A stretch of DNA of 64,000 nt from Aliamphritea hakodatensis (lineage in GTDB: Bacteria; Pseudomonadota; Gammaproteobacteria; Pseudomonadales; Balneatricaceae), in NCBI RefSeq assembly GCF_024347195.1, contig NZ_AP025281.1:1364001-1428000 (forward strand), given 5' to 3'. A program made the position numbers and the translations under genes. The notes below the pieces were generated by a model. It did not search any database, was not told the origin of the DNA, and saw nothing but the letters and a program-made list of their open reading frames with translations. Below are positions 22,596-31,446 of this stretch, piece after piece (position 1 is the stretch's first letter; each line of letters begins with the position of its first letter).

Positions 22596-23978
22596 TCAGG
22601 CTGAACTGGGTAAGGGTTGTGTCTTGCGGTTGCTCTGAATACCCAGCCAGAACAGCACACAGCCGCCAATCAGAACAGTCCCTGAGATGAACAGCAGTTT
22701 GGTGTATTTGTGCGAGTCGCCCAGCAACTGGGTGTGTCCGGCGGACTCGACAAAGTACAGGGCAGCCCCGGCAATCGCCAGGATGAACGTGCTGACGTAG
22801 CTCCATACAGGGACCTGATCCTGTTTACCCCATAAACAAAAGAAAATAACCGGCGCCAGATACATAGAAGCTGTCCCGCTGACAGCGACCGCACTGAACA
22901 GGTCTTTATTGCCAAGGAATACGCACAGTAAACCGAGCAACATAAATACTGCCATCGTGACCCGGCCGTTAAAGCGGCTGGCGGGCATCAGTTTCATATC
23001 AACAGCCACCAGTTTTGATGAGCTGGAGAGGGTGCTGTCCAGTGTCGACATCGCTGAGATGACCAGGGTGATATTAAACAGCAGCATGGCGTTCTCACCC
23101 AGCAGGCGCAGCAACGCTTCGTTCATGGATTCACCTGAAGCGGCCTGAGCGCCGGCGATAATGCCAAAGCTGCCGAAAATAATGATACAGATAACGCTGA
23201 TCCAGCCTGCATGAATAAAGCTTTTGCGGGTAGTTTCCCGGTCGGCAAGGAAGCCCCGGTCCATCATCACCGGATCGTGCATCGGATAGCTCCACACTTG
23301 CAGTAAGGCGACCAGCAGAAGAACAGGGCCCGGTTCTGTGATGTTAAATGGCTTAAACATGAGATTGTCGATGCTGACGTGTCCCTGAAACAGAACCAGA
23401 CCGCTCAGCAACGCCAGCACAGCCAGAAACAGTGTCATCTGGAACAGGTCTGTACGAAGGGATGCCTTCAACCCTCCCAGCATTGAGTAAACCAGGGTAA
23501 TGCCGGCAAAAAGAATAACCGCAAAGGTGTAGCTGCTGCTGCCGGCGACGCCAAAGAGTATGCCGATGACCAAAATGTTGGCGAATACTTCACTGATCAG
23601 GCGCAGGCCGATAACAAAGTTATAGCAACCGGTTCCCCAGCGGCCAAAACGGGCGTACAGGAATGCCTGCACACTGGGATAGCCGTGATGGAAGCGTAAG
23701 GAATCTATGATCTTGCCCCCGGTGAGGAAGGACAGATAGTAGGCAGCGTATGCCAGCGTGCCCCAGATACCGTAGTAAAATCCCAGAATAGCGGCGTTCA
23801 GCAATGAGCGGGCAAAGATCCAGGTTGTTACCTGAGAAAAGGTCAGCAGTAATAAGCCCGGCTGTTCGTCGTCTTTGCTAAAGCCTTTGAAAAAGGTGTG
23901 GTCGTTGTTTACTCTGGGTGAGAGGAATAATGAAATTGCTGCCACAATGCCAACAACAATTGCCAGAGATAACGCCAT
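22596..23978 (-). CDS. Sodium/solute symporter (SSS family)
   Basis: Secondary transporter of the SSS family, 460 residues, with about 12-13 hydrophobic segments. It carries the LRLISEVFANILV-type segment and the family sodium-site region VISAMSTLDSTLSSSSKLVAVD at about two-thirds of the length, which is characteristic of SSS proteins. Substrate not predictable from sequence (proline, sugars, osmolytes and carboxylates are all possible in the family). First gene of a probable two-gene minus-strand operon with the odd metallophosphatase. Confidence 0.88.
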   Translation of the reverse strand: MALSLAIVVGIVAAISLFLSPRVNNDHTFFKGFSKDDEQPGLLLLTFSQVTTWIFARSLLNAAILGFYYGIWGTLAYAAYYLSFLTGGKIIDSLRFHHGYPSVQAFLYARFGRWGTGCYNFVIGLRLISEVFANILVIGILFGVAGSSSYTFAVILFAGITLVYSMLGGLKASLRTDLFQMTLFLAVLALLSGLVLFQGHVSIDNLMFKPFNITEPGPVLLLVALLQVWSYPMHDPVMMDRGFLADRETTRKSFIHAGWISVICIIIFGSFGIIAGAQAASGESMNEALLRLLGENAMLLFNITLVISAMSTLDSTLSSSSKLVAVDMKLMPASRFNGRVTMAVFMLLGLLCVFLGNKDLFSAVAVSGTASMYLAPVIFFCLWGKQDQVPVWSYVSTFILAIAGAALYFVESAGHTQLLGDSHKYTKLLFISGTVLIGGCVLFWLGIQSNRKTQPLPSSA

Positions 23979-24169
23979 GTCTAATGCCTTTATTCGAATA
24001 GGATGAGTTGCAGCATGGCTGCAAGCAGACGTGAAATTACAAGGGAAAATGAAAAAAGGGTCAAGAAAGGGCTGCTGGCTGACAAGACTGTTTGTTTTAT
24101 AACTTATAACCGCAGGCTATATAGAATCCGGGCTGCGGTATATGACAGCAGCCCGGGCATGGCCTGTGT

Positions 24170-24658
24170 TCAGTCGAATGCTTTGCCGGTCGGTACCGCG
24201 ACGACCGGAATTTTGGCACCCTTGATGACCTGACGGGTGGTCTGGCTATGGTGACCGAAGGTGTTTTCAGAGCCCATCACTATCATATCAGCATTGCTCA
24301 GTTTAGCCTGTGCCAGAATAGAATCGGTGTAATTACCTTCCACTACCCGCTGTTCAATGTCCAGGGTAACGGTTTTATCCAGTGAGCCCAACTCTTCTTC
24401 ACAGAAGACTTCAACACGCTTTTGCATAGATGCTTTAACTTCATCGATGCCTTCATCATGGATTTTTTTAACCAGATCCTGTGGCAGATAATTCTGAATC
24501 AGCGCTTGCCCCAGTTCACCGATCGGCTCAATAACATGCAGCATGATTATATGGGCATCAAACTGTTGTGCCAGGTTAACCGCCTGACGGAATACCGGCC
24601 GGGTGTGCTTCCCCAGTGAAGTGGTATAAAGAATCGTTTTAATCTTTGGTAAAGCCAT
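24170..24658 (-). CDS. uspA: Universal stress protein A family
   Basis: UspA-fold nucleotide-binding-type protein, 162 residues. Starts KIKTILYTTSLG (the usual VLVAvDgS position is altered), has HVIEPIGELGQ and ends with the ATP-type loop pattern IVMGSENTFGHHSQTTRQVIKGAKIPVVAVP. Role in stress survival is typical of the family. It lies downstream of dld on the same strand, with its own likely promoter carrying an FNR-type box about 100 bases upstream, suggesting induction under oxygen limitation. Confidence 0.9.
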   Translation of the reverse strand: MALPKIKTILYTTSLGKHTRPVFRQAVNLAQQFDAHIIMLHVIEPIGELGQALIQNYLPQDLVKKIHDEGIDEVKASMQKRVEVFCEEELGSLDKTVTLDIEQRVVEGNYTDSILAQAKLSNADMIVMGSENTFGHHSQTTRQVIKGAKIPVVAVPTGKAFD

Positions 24659-24756
24659 GGTCTGCCTCGCTATTATGTCTGCCCGGGGAGTAAATATCTT
24701 ACAGGGCTAAGGTAAGTCGTTGCTCCGCAAGGGTAAATCCCCGAAATTGGGTAGTC

Positions 24757-24770
24757 TTGATCCGGATCAA
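24757..24770. promoter_or_regulatory. FNR/Anr-type box upstream of uspA
   Basis: TTGATCCGGATCAA, a perfect match to TTGAT-N4-ATCAA. It overlaps the dld stop codon and lies about 100 bases upstream of uspA on the minus strand. Anr/FNR control of usp genes is known in pseudomonads; use here is inferred. Confidence 0.7.
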
Positions 24771-26458
24771 CAACCGCAACGGCGTTTAGAGGTTTTGCCA
24801 ATGCCCGGGTTGAATGTATTGGTCGGATCAAGGGCAACATAGAAGTCCTTTAAACCTTCCTCTGCTGCATACAGATGCCCCACATTATGTTCTGCCGGGT
24901 ACTTGGCACCTTTCGCCGCGAGGATGTCCAGCATCTGCTGTTTTATCGCTGCCGCATCAGCACCTTTCTTTAAAATATAGTCCTGATGGAATACGTGGCA
25001 CATGAAATGTCCGTAATACAGAGAGCTGACTAACTGACTGCGGATTTCTTCCGGCAGTTCTTCTACCCAGTTTTCATCGTTCCGTTTCAGGGCAATATCC
25101 AGCGCGAGGATATTTTCCACCTCATCCTGATGGACCGTCTGGTAGCGGATGGCTGCACCTGCCGCAGCAAAGCGTAACAAGTATGCTTTCTTGGCTTCAT
25201 CGGCACTGCAGGTGAAGTAATTTCCTGATGAGCTGTTTTTAAAGAATTTCTGCAGGTAAGACTCAGCTTCAGTAATGCCAGCATCACTCATCTTAAGAAT
25301 CAGATGGTGCTCATAGTCATCCCGGTACTGCATGAGACGTTTTGGCACAATATTTTTCCAGCAGCGGCTCAGCAGTTGCATGGCCCGGTCCGGAATATCT
25401 TTGGGCAGGAAACTGAAGCGGTTAAGCCAGGCGGTGATGGAACCTTTCATGGCAAACAGCTTGGGCAACGGATCTGTGCCCAGATAGTTGATCATCAGAA
25501 ATACATCTTTACCGTATTTCAGCGCAATATCGAAAACATCCCGGTGCATGTATTCGCCGACTTCCGGCAGGTTTTCAAAGTTCTGCAGAATATCCCGTCG
25601 CAGCTGCGTCAGCTCTTTCGGGTCATTGGTGCCGATATAGAAAACCTGTTCTTTTTCAGCGACCGGGAAGGTATCGATACGGACGGCAAAAATGGCCAGT
25701 TTGCCGGCACAGCCGCTGGCTTCGTACAGTCGGCTGGTATCGGCGTTGTAGCGGGCCGGGGTATCAGCATCAACGTCTCGGAGGATTTCCGGGTAATCAC
25801 TGGCCGACGCCTTTCCTTCGTAGGGTTCAAGGGTATAGGCGTTGAAGTGCTGCAGTTCCAGATTAGTGAGAATTTCTTCCGGTGAGTTGCCCAGTTCAAT
25901 GCCCAGATGGTTCACCAGCTCCAGTTCACCCTGCTCACTGATCTGTGCGTAAAGCGACAGCTCAGAATACGCCGGACCCCGTTTAACCAGTGCCCCGCCA
26001 GAATTGTTCGCAATGCCGCCAATGATGGAGGCTCCTATGCAGGATGAGCCTATAACAGAATGAGGTGCCCGTTTCAGAGGTTTGAGCAATTTCTCCAGTG
26101 TGAACAGTGTCGCTCCGGGAAAGCTGATAATCTGCTTGCCTTCATCCAGCAGGATGATTTTGTTCATCCGGGTGGTATTGAGGATAATAATGTCGCGGTC
26201 GTAGTCGTCGCCGCTGGGGGTAGAGCCTTCAGTCAGACCGGTGTTGGCCGCCTGCATGATGATAATCTTGTTGGCTGCTACGCAGGTTTTTAATACCTGC
26301 CATTGCTGGAGCAGGGTGGTAGGAAATACCACGGCCAGCGCGTCGCCTTTGCCGGAACGAAAACCGCTGCGGTAGTGCTCAGTCTGGCGCGCTTTCGTAT
26401 AAATGTTGTCGGCGCCGACAATTGCACTTAACTGCTGAATGATCGCATCTTGAGACAT
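24767..26458 (-). CDS. dld: Quinone-dependent D-lactate dehydrogenase
   Basis: FAD-linked membrane-peripheral enzyme that oxidises D-lactate to pyruvate and passes electrons to quinone. Protein of 563 residues, the length of E. coli Dld. The FAD domain has MQAANTGLTEGSTPSG, the SVIGSSCIGASIIGGIANNSGG stretch, and the C-terminal cap and membrane-binding region ends EHNVGHLYAAEEGLKDFYVALDPTNTFNPGIGKTSK. It lies downstream of the TRAP transporter genes on the same strand (gap of about 70 bases), so uptake and oxidation of lactate are probably linked. The last codons run into an FNR box. Confidence 0.95.
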   Translation of the reverse strand: MSQDAIIQQLSAIVGADNIYTKARQTEHYRSGFRSGKGDALAVVFPTTLLQQWQVLKTCVAANKIIIMQAANTGLTEGSTPSGDDYDRDIIILNTTRMNKIILLDEGKQIISFPGATLFTLEKLLKPLKRAPHSVIGSSCIGASIIGGIANNSGGALVKRGPAYSELSLYAQISEQGELELVNHLGIELGNSPEEILTNLELQHFNAYTLEPYEGKASASDYPEILRDVDADTPARYNADTSRLYEASGCAGKLAIFAVRIDTFPVAEKEQVFYIGTNDPKELTQLRRDILQNFENLPEVGEYMHRDVFDIALKYGKDVFLMINYLGTDPLPKLFAMKGSITAWLNRFSFLPKDIPDRAMQLLSRCWKNIVPKRLMQYRDDYEHHLILKMSDAGITEAESYLQKFFKNSSSGNYFTCSADEAKKAYLLRFAAAGAAIRYQTVHQDEVENILALDIALKRNDENWVEELPEEIRSQLVSSLYYGHFMCHVFHQDYILKKGADAAAIKQQMLDILAAKGAKYPAEHNVGHLYAAEEGLKDFYVALDPTNTFNPGIGKTSKRRCGC

Positions 26459-26530
26459 AGTGATACCTTGAGTCTTTCGCGTTACATCGTGGCCCGGCAG
26501 ATGCCGGGCCCTGGCGTGTCAGTCGGTTTT

Positions 26531-27919
26531 TTAGCCGTATGCCGCCGCCGGTAGCCAGAGTACCAGTTGTGGCCAGAATACCAGGATTAACAGGCCGGTC
26601 AGCTGCAGAATGATAAAGGGTGTCACACCTTTATAGATATCGGTAATCTTCACATTCGGCGGACACACCCCTTTCAGATAGAACAGGGCGAAGCCCACCG
26701 GCGGGGTGAGGAAGGAGGTCTGCAAGGCCATGGCGACGAGCATCACGAACCACACCAGTTCCGGATTATCCACTACACCGTAGCCGTTGATATCCAGCCC
26801 CAGGGCAGAAATCACCGGTGCCAGCAGCGGTAGGATAATCAGGGTGATTTCTATCCAGTCCAGGAAGAAGCCCAGCAGGAAGATTACACCCAGAATGAAG
26901 AATATGATGCCGTACGGGCCGAACGGCAGGCCGGTCAGGAAGGACTCGATCAGCTCATCACCGCCCAACTCCCGCAGTACCAGCGCAAAACAGGTAGCCC
27001 CGATGAAAATGGCAAAGATGTATGCCGTGGTGTTGTAGGTGCCGGTCATCACTTCTTTCAGCACTTTAAAACTGAACTTACGGTTATACATGGCCAGCAA
27101 GGTAGCACCGAAAGCGCCCACACCGGAGGCTTCTGTCGGCGTAGCGACACCGGCGAAGATAGACCCCAATACCACGAAGATCAGCGCTAATGTCGGCAAG
27201 ATGGCCTTGATTACAGAAATCAGCGTCGCTATCGTTACCCGTTTGGCGTCCGCCGGCAGCGGCGCAGACTCAGGCTTCAGGAAGCCGGTAATCAGAATGT
27301 AGGCAATGTACATGGCACCCAGCATCAGGCCCGGGAACACCGCCCCCATGAAGAGATCACCTACGGACAGACCTAACTGATCCGCCATGATGACCAGCAT
27401 GATGCTTGGTGGAATCAGAATCCCCAGGGTACCGGCGCTGGCAATGGTGCCCAGAGCCAGCGGCATGGCGTAGCCCTGCTTGGTCATGGAAGGCAGAGAC
27501 ATAACGGCTAACAACACCACGGATGCCCCTATGATGCCGGTGGATGCCGCCAGGATAATGCCGATCGCGGTTACCGTAATGGCCAGACCGCCACGGACAT
27601 TACCGAACAACTCCTGCATGGATTTCATCAGCCGTTCTGCCACACCGGATTTGTCCAGCATGATGCCCATGAATATGAACATGGGGAGCGCCACCAGAAT
27701 CCAGTTGTCCATGATCTTCCAGAGGCGGTTCACCACCAGACCGAGGGTCAGATAATCCAGCCCGGTAATGGTGTCGAAGTAGGTATCCGCAATGTAGCCG
27801 ATGCCGGCGAAGATAACCCCAATGCCGCCCAGTACCCAGGCGACCGGGATGCCGGTGAATAACAGTGCGATGAACGAGACGAACATCGCAATGACAAGAA
27901 TTTCGTTAATTTCCATCAT
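26531..27919 (-). CDS. dctM: TRAP transporter large permease (DctM)
   Basis: Large membrane subunit of a tripartite ATP-independent periplasmic transporter, 462 residues, about 12 hydrophobic segments. Family hallmarks include FTGIPVAWVLGGIGV near the N-terminus, IFMGIMLDKSGVAERL, the GTIASAGTLGILIPPSIMLVI segment and the VATPTEASGVGAFGA motif. Its ATG overlaps the dctQ stop (ATGA), so the two are translationally coupled. Substrate is set by DctP; the following dld gene suggests lactate. Confidence 0.95.
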   Translation of the reverse strand: MMEINEILVIAMFVSFIALLFTGIPVAWVLGGIGVIFAGIGYIADTYFDTITGLDYLTLGLVVNRLWKIMDNWILVALPMFIFMGIMLDKSGVAERLMKSMQELFGNVRGGLAITVTAIGIILAASTGIIGASVVLLAVMSLPSMTKQGYAMPLALGTIASAGTLGILIPPSIMLVIMADQLGLSVGDLFMGAVFPGLMLGAMYIAYILITGFLKPESAPLPADAKRVTIATLISVIKAILPTLALIFVVLGSIFAGVATPTEASGVGAFGATLLAMYNRKFSFKVLKEVMTGTYNTTAYIFAIFIGATCFALVLRELGGDELIESFLTGLPFGPYGIIFFILGVIFLLGFFLDWIEITLIILPLLAPVISALGLDINGYGVVDNPELVWFVMLVAMALQTSFLTPPVGFALFYLKGVCPPNVKITDIYKGVTPFIILQLTGLLILVFWPQLVLWLPAAAYG

Positions 27920-28443
27920 GCATCCCCTTTAAACAGTAAAACAGTATCGCGGTATAAACGTGACAGCGCTGCCAGCGCCATCATGGCCATACTGAGGGGA
28001 ATTACGCTCTTGATCAGCCAGCGCCACGGCAGGCCGGAAGGCGATTCAGAATGCTCGTTGATGCGCCAGGCGTCAGCAACAAATTCCAGGCTGTGTAAAA
28101 AGATAATGCCGATGAAGGGCAGCACCAGTACCAGAATACCGAAGATTTCAATGATGTATTTGCTGCGGGCCCGGAAACCGGTGTAGAACAGATCTACACG
28201 GATATGTGAGTTGGTGGTTTGTGCATAGGCAAGACCAAACATAACGCCTACGGCATAGAGGTGCCATTGTAATTCTTCCAGCAGAATCAGGCCGCTGGAA
28301 AAGCCTTTACGCAGGATTACCTGAGCCATGATTACCAGTACCAGTAATACGTATGACCAGGCAATGTAGCTGCCGATTTTCTGAATAGCACGATCGATAC
28401 AATCGGCGAGAGGCACGGGTGGCATGTTACCGGAAGTATTCAC
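27916..28443 (-). CDS. dctQ: TRAP transporter small permease (DctQ)
   Basis: Small membrane subunit of the TRAP transporter, 175 residues with four hydrophobic segments. Contains LEELQWHLYAVGVMFGLAYAQTTNSHIRVDLF, typical of DctQ. The start is GTG at 28443 with an AGGAG box seven bases upstream. It ends inside the start of dctM. Two stem-loops separate it from dctP upstream, which may keep DctP in excess. Confidence 0.93.
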   Translation of the reverse strand: MNTSGNMPPVPLADCIDRAIQKIGSYIAWSYVLLVLVIMAQVILRKGFSSGLILLEELQWHLYAVGVMFGLAYAQTTNSHIRVDLFYTGFRARSKYIIEIFGILVLVLPFIGIIFLHSLEFVADAWRINEHSESPSGLPWRWLIKSVIPLSMAMMALAALSRLYRDTVLLFKGDA

Positions 28444-28500
28444 CTTGAGGCTCCTCTGTAAATTATTATTCTGATATTTCTACATCTGTAGCAGTTAACA

Positions 28501-28553
28501 AACGGGCTGCCTGAGCAGCCCGTTACTGCGGGGTGGAGAAGCAGAACTTCTCC
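28501..28553 (-). terminator. Intercistronic stem-loops between dctP and dctQ
   Basis: Two perfect hairpins: AACGGGCTGC-CTGA-GCAGCCCGTT (28501-28524) and GGAGAAG-CAGAA-CTTCTCC (28535-28553). Placed between the binding-protein and membrane-subunit genes they probably stabilise or attenuate the transcript, giving more DctP than DctQM. Confidence 0.65.
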
Positions 28554-28564
28554 GGAGGGACGTT

Positions 28565-29632
28565 TTACCGTTCAGCACGTGGCAGGAATGCGTTCGCTTC
28601 CCACAGGTCGTAGCCCTGACGGAAAGTACTCATATCTGTCCAGACCTTGTTGAAGAATGCGTCGCCGGCCGTTTTCTCAGCAACGACTTCTTGCCACTTT
28701 TCGTTGAAAGTATTCAGCATGTCATCGCTCCAGTAACGGATGTTTACACCGTTTTCCTGTGCTTTAGCCATGACTTCAAACTGCATGGACTCACCTTCAG
28801 CAATGGCGTTGGTCATGGATGCTTTACAGGTGTTTTCAACAATTGCCTGCTGGCCTTCTGACATCTTGCCCCAGGCATCTTTGTTCACCAGCAATTCGAA
28901 TACGGTCGCCTGCTGGTGCCAGCCAGGGAAGTAGTTGTACTTCACAATCTTATGGAAGCCCAAACGCTGATCAATGGCAGGCTGAGAGAATTCAGATGCA
29001 TCGATTGCACCTTTTTCCAGGGCACCGAAGATTTCGCCGCCCGGTAACTGAGACGTGGACACACCCAGTTTTTCCATCACGGAAGCACCCAGGCCGAAGA
29101 AGCGCATGTTCAGACCTTTCAGGTCTTCAGGGCTGTTGATTTCTTTGCTGAACCAGCCGGAGGTTTCCGGTGAAATGATTGCACACGGAATCACTTTTAC
29201 GTTGTAACCGTTAGTGTCATACATTTCCTGATACAGGTTCATGCCGTTACCGTAATACAGCCACGCCATGTATTCACCGGCTTCAGGGCCGAAAGGCACA
29301 GCAGAGAACAGTGCGGCAGCCGGCATCTTACCCTGCCAGTAACCGGCAGTTGCATAACCGGAATTGATCTTGCCGGCAGATACAGCATCAAGAATCTCTT
29401 TAGGTGCAACCAGTTTACCCGGCTCGTAAATCTTCATTTTGATAGAGCCATCGCTCATGACTTTCAGCTGTTCAGATACCCATTTGATCGGTGTACCCAG
29501 TGCTGGCAGGTGCGAGCCAAATGCGATTGGGGTTTTCAGCAGGACTTTATCTGCTGCCTGTGCGGTGACGGTACCGCAAACAGCGGCGCTCAGTACGGCT
29601 GTGCTCAGAATAGACTTTACGAACTTTTTCAT
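28565..29632 (-). CDS. dctP: TRAP transporter substrate-binding protein (DctP)
   Basis: Periplasmic binding protein of the TRAP system, 355 residues. A signal peptide (MKKFVKSILSTAVLSAAVCG, cleavage after AQA at about residue 27) is followed by a two-lobe DctP fold with signature KMKIYEPGKLVAPKEILDAVSAGKIN, LKGLNMRFFGLGASVMEKLG and GALEKGAIDASEFSQPAID. These features fit the TakP/lactate-binding branch of the family. First gene of a likely dctP-dctQ-dctM-dld operon; its promoter region contains a PdhR-type operator. Lactate is the best guess for ligand, from context. Confidence 0.93.
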   Translation of the reverse strand: MKKFVKSILSTAVLSAAVCGTVTAQAADKVLLKTPIAFGSHLPALGTPIKWVSEQLKVMSDGSIKMKIYEPGKLVAPKEILDAVSAGKINSGYATAGYWQGKMPAAALFSAVPFGPEAGEYMAWLYYGNGMNLYQEMYDTNGYNVKVIPCAIISPETSGWFSKEINSPEDLKGLNMRFFGLGASVMEKLGVSTSQLPGGEIFGALEKGAIDASEFSQPAIDQRLGFHKIVKYNYFPGWHQQATVFELLVNKDAWGKMSEGQQAIVENTCKASMTNAIAEGESMQFEVMAKAQENGVNIRYWSDDMLNTFNEKWQEVVAEKTAGDAFFNKVWTDMSTFRQGYDLWEANAFLPRAER

Positions 29633-29730
29633 GACTTGCCCTCGTTGAGGTTGTTGTTCTTTTTTCTGCCAGAGGCTGAATCTGTGGATATTCTTTTGAT
29701 GTCTGAAACCTTATTCAGATTATTTCTTGA

Positions 29731-29751
29731 TAAATTGGTCATACCAATTTA
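29731..29751. promoter_or_regulatory. PdhR/LldR-type operator, dctP side
   Basis: A 21-bp perfect palindrome, core AATTGGT-CAT-ACCAATT, matching the known E. coli PdhR consensus ATTGGT-N3-ACCAAT. It lies about 100 bases upstream of dctP, in the region divergent from pdhR. Confidence 0.85.
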
Positions 29752-29870
29752 CCATCAAAAGTGTTGTAACCATAAAGATTCGTGCGGATACTTGTCAATA
29801 GCTAATTTTTGCTGAATATGTGCGCTTAAATCTGATTTTGTCGGCAAGTTGCTGTTTTTTTTATGTTTAA

Positions 29871-29888
29871 TTTTGGTCTTACCAATTT
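29871..29888. promoter_or_regulatory. PdhR/LldR-type operator, second site
   Basis: TTTTGGT-CTT-ACCAATTT: the same TTGGT-N3-ACCAA core, 140 bp from the first site. The remainder of the 500-base gap between dctP and pdhR shows no gene. Confidence 0.75.
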
Positions 29889-30142
29889 GTTTTGTGATCT
29901 GCGATTCGACAATGAACTGCTCTGGATCAATGCCTTTTGTACATTAGGGCGGTGGTGATTTTCCGGATCAGACAAACCGGAAGGGGATTGCTAAGATAAA
30001 AAAGCAACCATTGGTAGGATGAGCAGGTATACTGCGGTCCGCGGCAGATGATCTCAGCCCGGCCGTTAGGTGATGGTTAGAAAAAAGCACAGTGTGATTG
30101 CGGTACGGAGCTGTTAATGCAGTTCCACGGAGAAATATGAAT

Positions 30143-30907
30143 ATGGCGTATCAGCGCGTAAAACAGCCAAAAATATCTGATGTCATCATGGGCCAGTTGG
30201 AAGAGATGGTGCTTGAAGGCACGCTTAAGCCTGGCCAGCGGTTACCTTCAGAGCGTGAGCTGGCAAAACAGTTCGATGTTTCCCGCCCTTCATTACGGGA
30301 AGCGGTTCAGAAACTTTCTGCCAAAGGGGTGCTGATCAGCCGGCAGGGTGGCGGGACCTATGTGTCTGAGGATCTGGGCGGTGCGTTTTCTGATCCTTTA
30401 CTGGAGCTGTTTAAGACTCATCCGGAAGCGCAGTACGATCTGCTTGAGTTCCGTCATGCGCTGGAAGGGGTCTCTGCTTATTATGCTGCCTTGCGCAGTA
30501 CCGCTGCGGATAAAGAAAACATTCGCGCCCGTTATAATGCCCTTCAGGAGCATCACGAGAATAAAGCCTTCGATAAAGAAGTGTATGCGGATGTGGATTT
30601 CCACCTGGCAATTGCTGAAGCCACACATAATATGGTGCTGTTACATATGATGCGCGCGCTCTTTACGCTATTGCGCCAGCATGTCTGGGATAACCTGCAG
30701 GATATTTATCCGAAGCCGGAAATTCGCGGCAAGATACATCAGCAACATTATGTGCTGATGGAAGCCATTCTTGAAGGGGATCCGGAGCGTGCCAGCCAGG
30801 CGGCGCATGATCATCTGGCATATGTGGAAGATGCCTTATTACAGCAGGGTAAGGAAGATACCCGCCTTAAGCGGGCTTTACGCCGGGCTGATCTGACCCC
30901 GCGCTGA
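30143..30907 (+). CDS. pdhR: Pyruvate dehydrogenase complex repressor
   Basis: GntR/FadR-subfamily repressor relieved by pyruvate. The 254 residues align along most of their length with E. coli PdhR: start MAYQRVKQPKISDVI, HTH region QFDVSRPSLREAVQKL, wing RQGGGTYVS, then the FCD ligand domain with QYDLLEFRHALEGVSAYYAALRS. I chose the ATG at 30143 by homology; an ATG at 30137 is closer to the GGAG box. It lies just upstream of aceE-aceF, the classical neighbours, and is divergent from the TRAP-dld operon, where PdhR-type operators are found. Confidence 0.92.
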   Translation: MAYQRVKQPKISDVIMGQLEEMVLEGTLKPGQRLPSERELAKQFDVSRPSLREAVQKLSAKGVLISRQGGGTYVSEDLGGAFSDPLLELFKTHPEAQYDLLEFRHALEGVSAYYAALRSTAADKENIRARYNALQEHHENKAFDKEVYADVDFHLAIAEATHNMVLLHMMRALFTLLRQHVWDNLQDIYPKPEIRGKIHQQHYVLMEAILEGDPERASQAAHDHLAYVEDALLQQGKEDTRLKRALRRADLTPR

Positions 30908-31101
30908 TCTGAAACCTCTGAACTTCAAGGTAATTCCCTGATTTGGTGACTTGTCTCAATTGGCACAAGTGACGTTTCTAACTTAAAGCGGGCCTTTTCC
31001 GGTGGGCTGTGTACGGTTCATTGCCTGAGCCCCCATCACCTGTAAATATCCTGTCATATACGTTCTGTATAAAAACTACACAGCTTGTTGCCAAGGTAGA
31101 T

Positions 31102-31154
31102 TTTTGTAGTCTGACTAGACTTGAAAAGTCATTTTTTGTAGTATTACTACAAAA
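31102..31154. promoter_or_regulatory. TTTTGTAGT-N3-ACTACAAAA palindromes upstream of aceE
   Basis: A perfect 9-3-9 palindrome occupies 31134-31154; a half-matching copy (TTTTGTAGT-CTG-ACTA) sits at 31102-31117, 32 bp away, and a further ACTACA lies near 31075. The GT-N7-AC framework suits a GntR-type regulator but is not the TTGGT-N3-ACCAA of PdhR. They lie in a 540-base gene-free gap (30908-31446). A TTGAAA element at 31121-31126 next to them could be a -35. Confidence 0.55.
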
Positions 31155-31446
31155 TTTTTACCAACAAACCTTTATACCTCAGTGTGAAAAGTGGATTAAA
31201 TGCGTCATGCTTAGGTCTGATTGGGTCATTAGTCGTTGTTTTTGCGATGATTCAGGCTGATCGTTACTCTGATTTGTTCTTTTGTAGTTGTTGGTGCCGG
31301 TGACCGGATGTCGCCTGTACCGCACCTGACCGTGCGTCGGTAAGCAAATTTTCAGAGCATTCTGGTTTGTTGGTGGTCAACAGCGCTTTATTCGGAAGCT
31401 GCCTGCTAATAAAAGATAGAAGTAAGAAAAAGTGGAGAAAGGAAAC

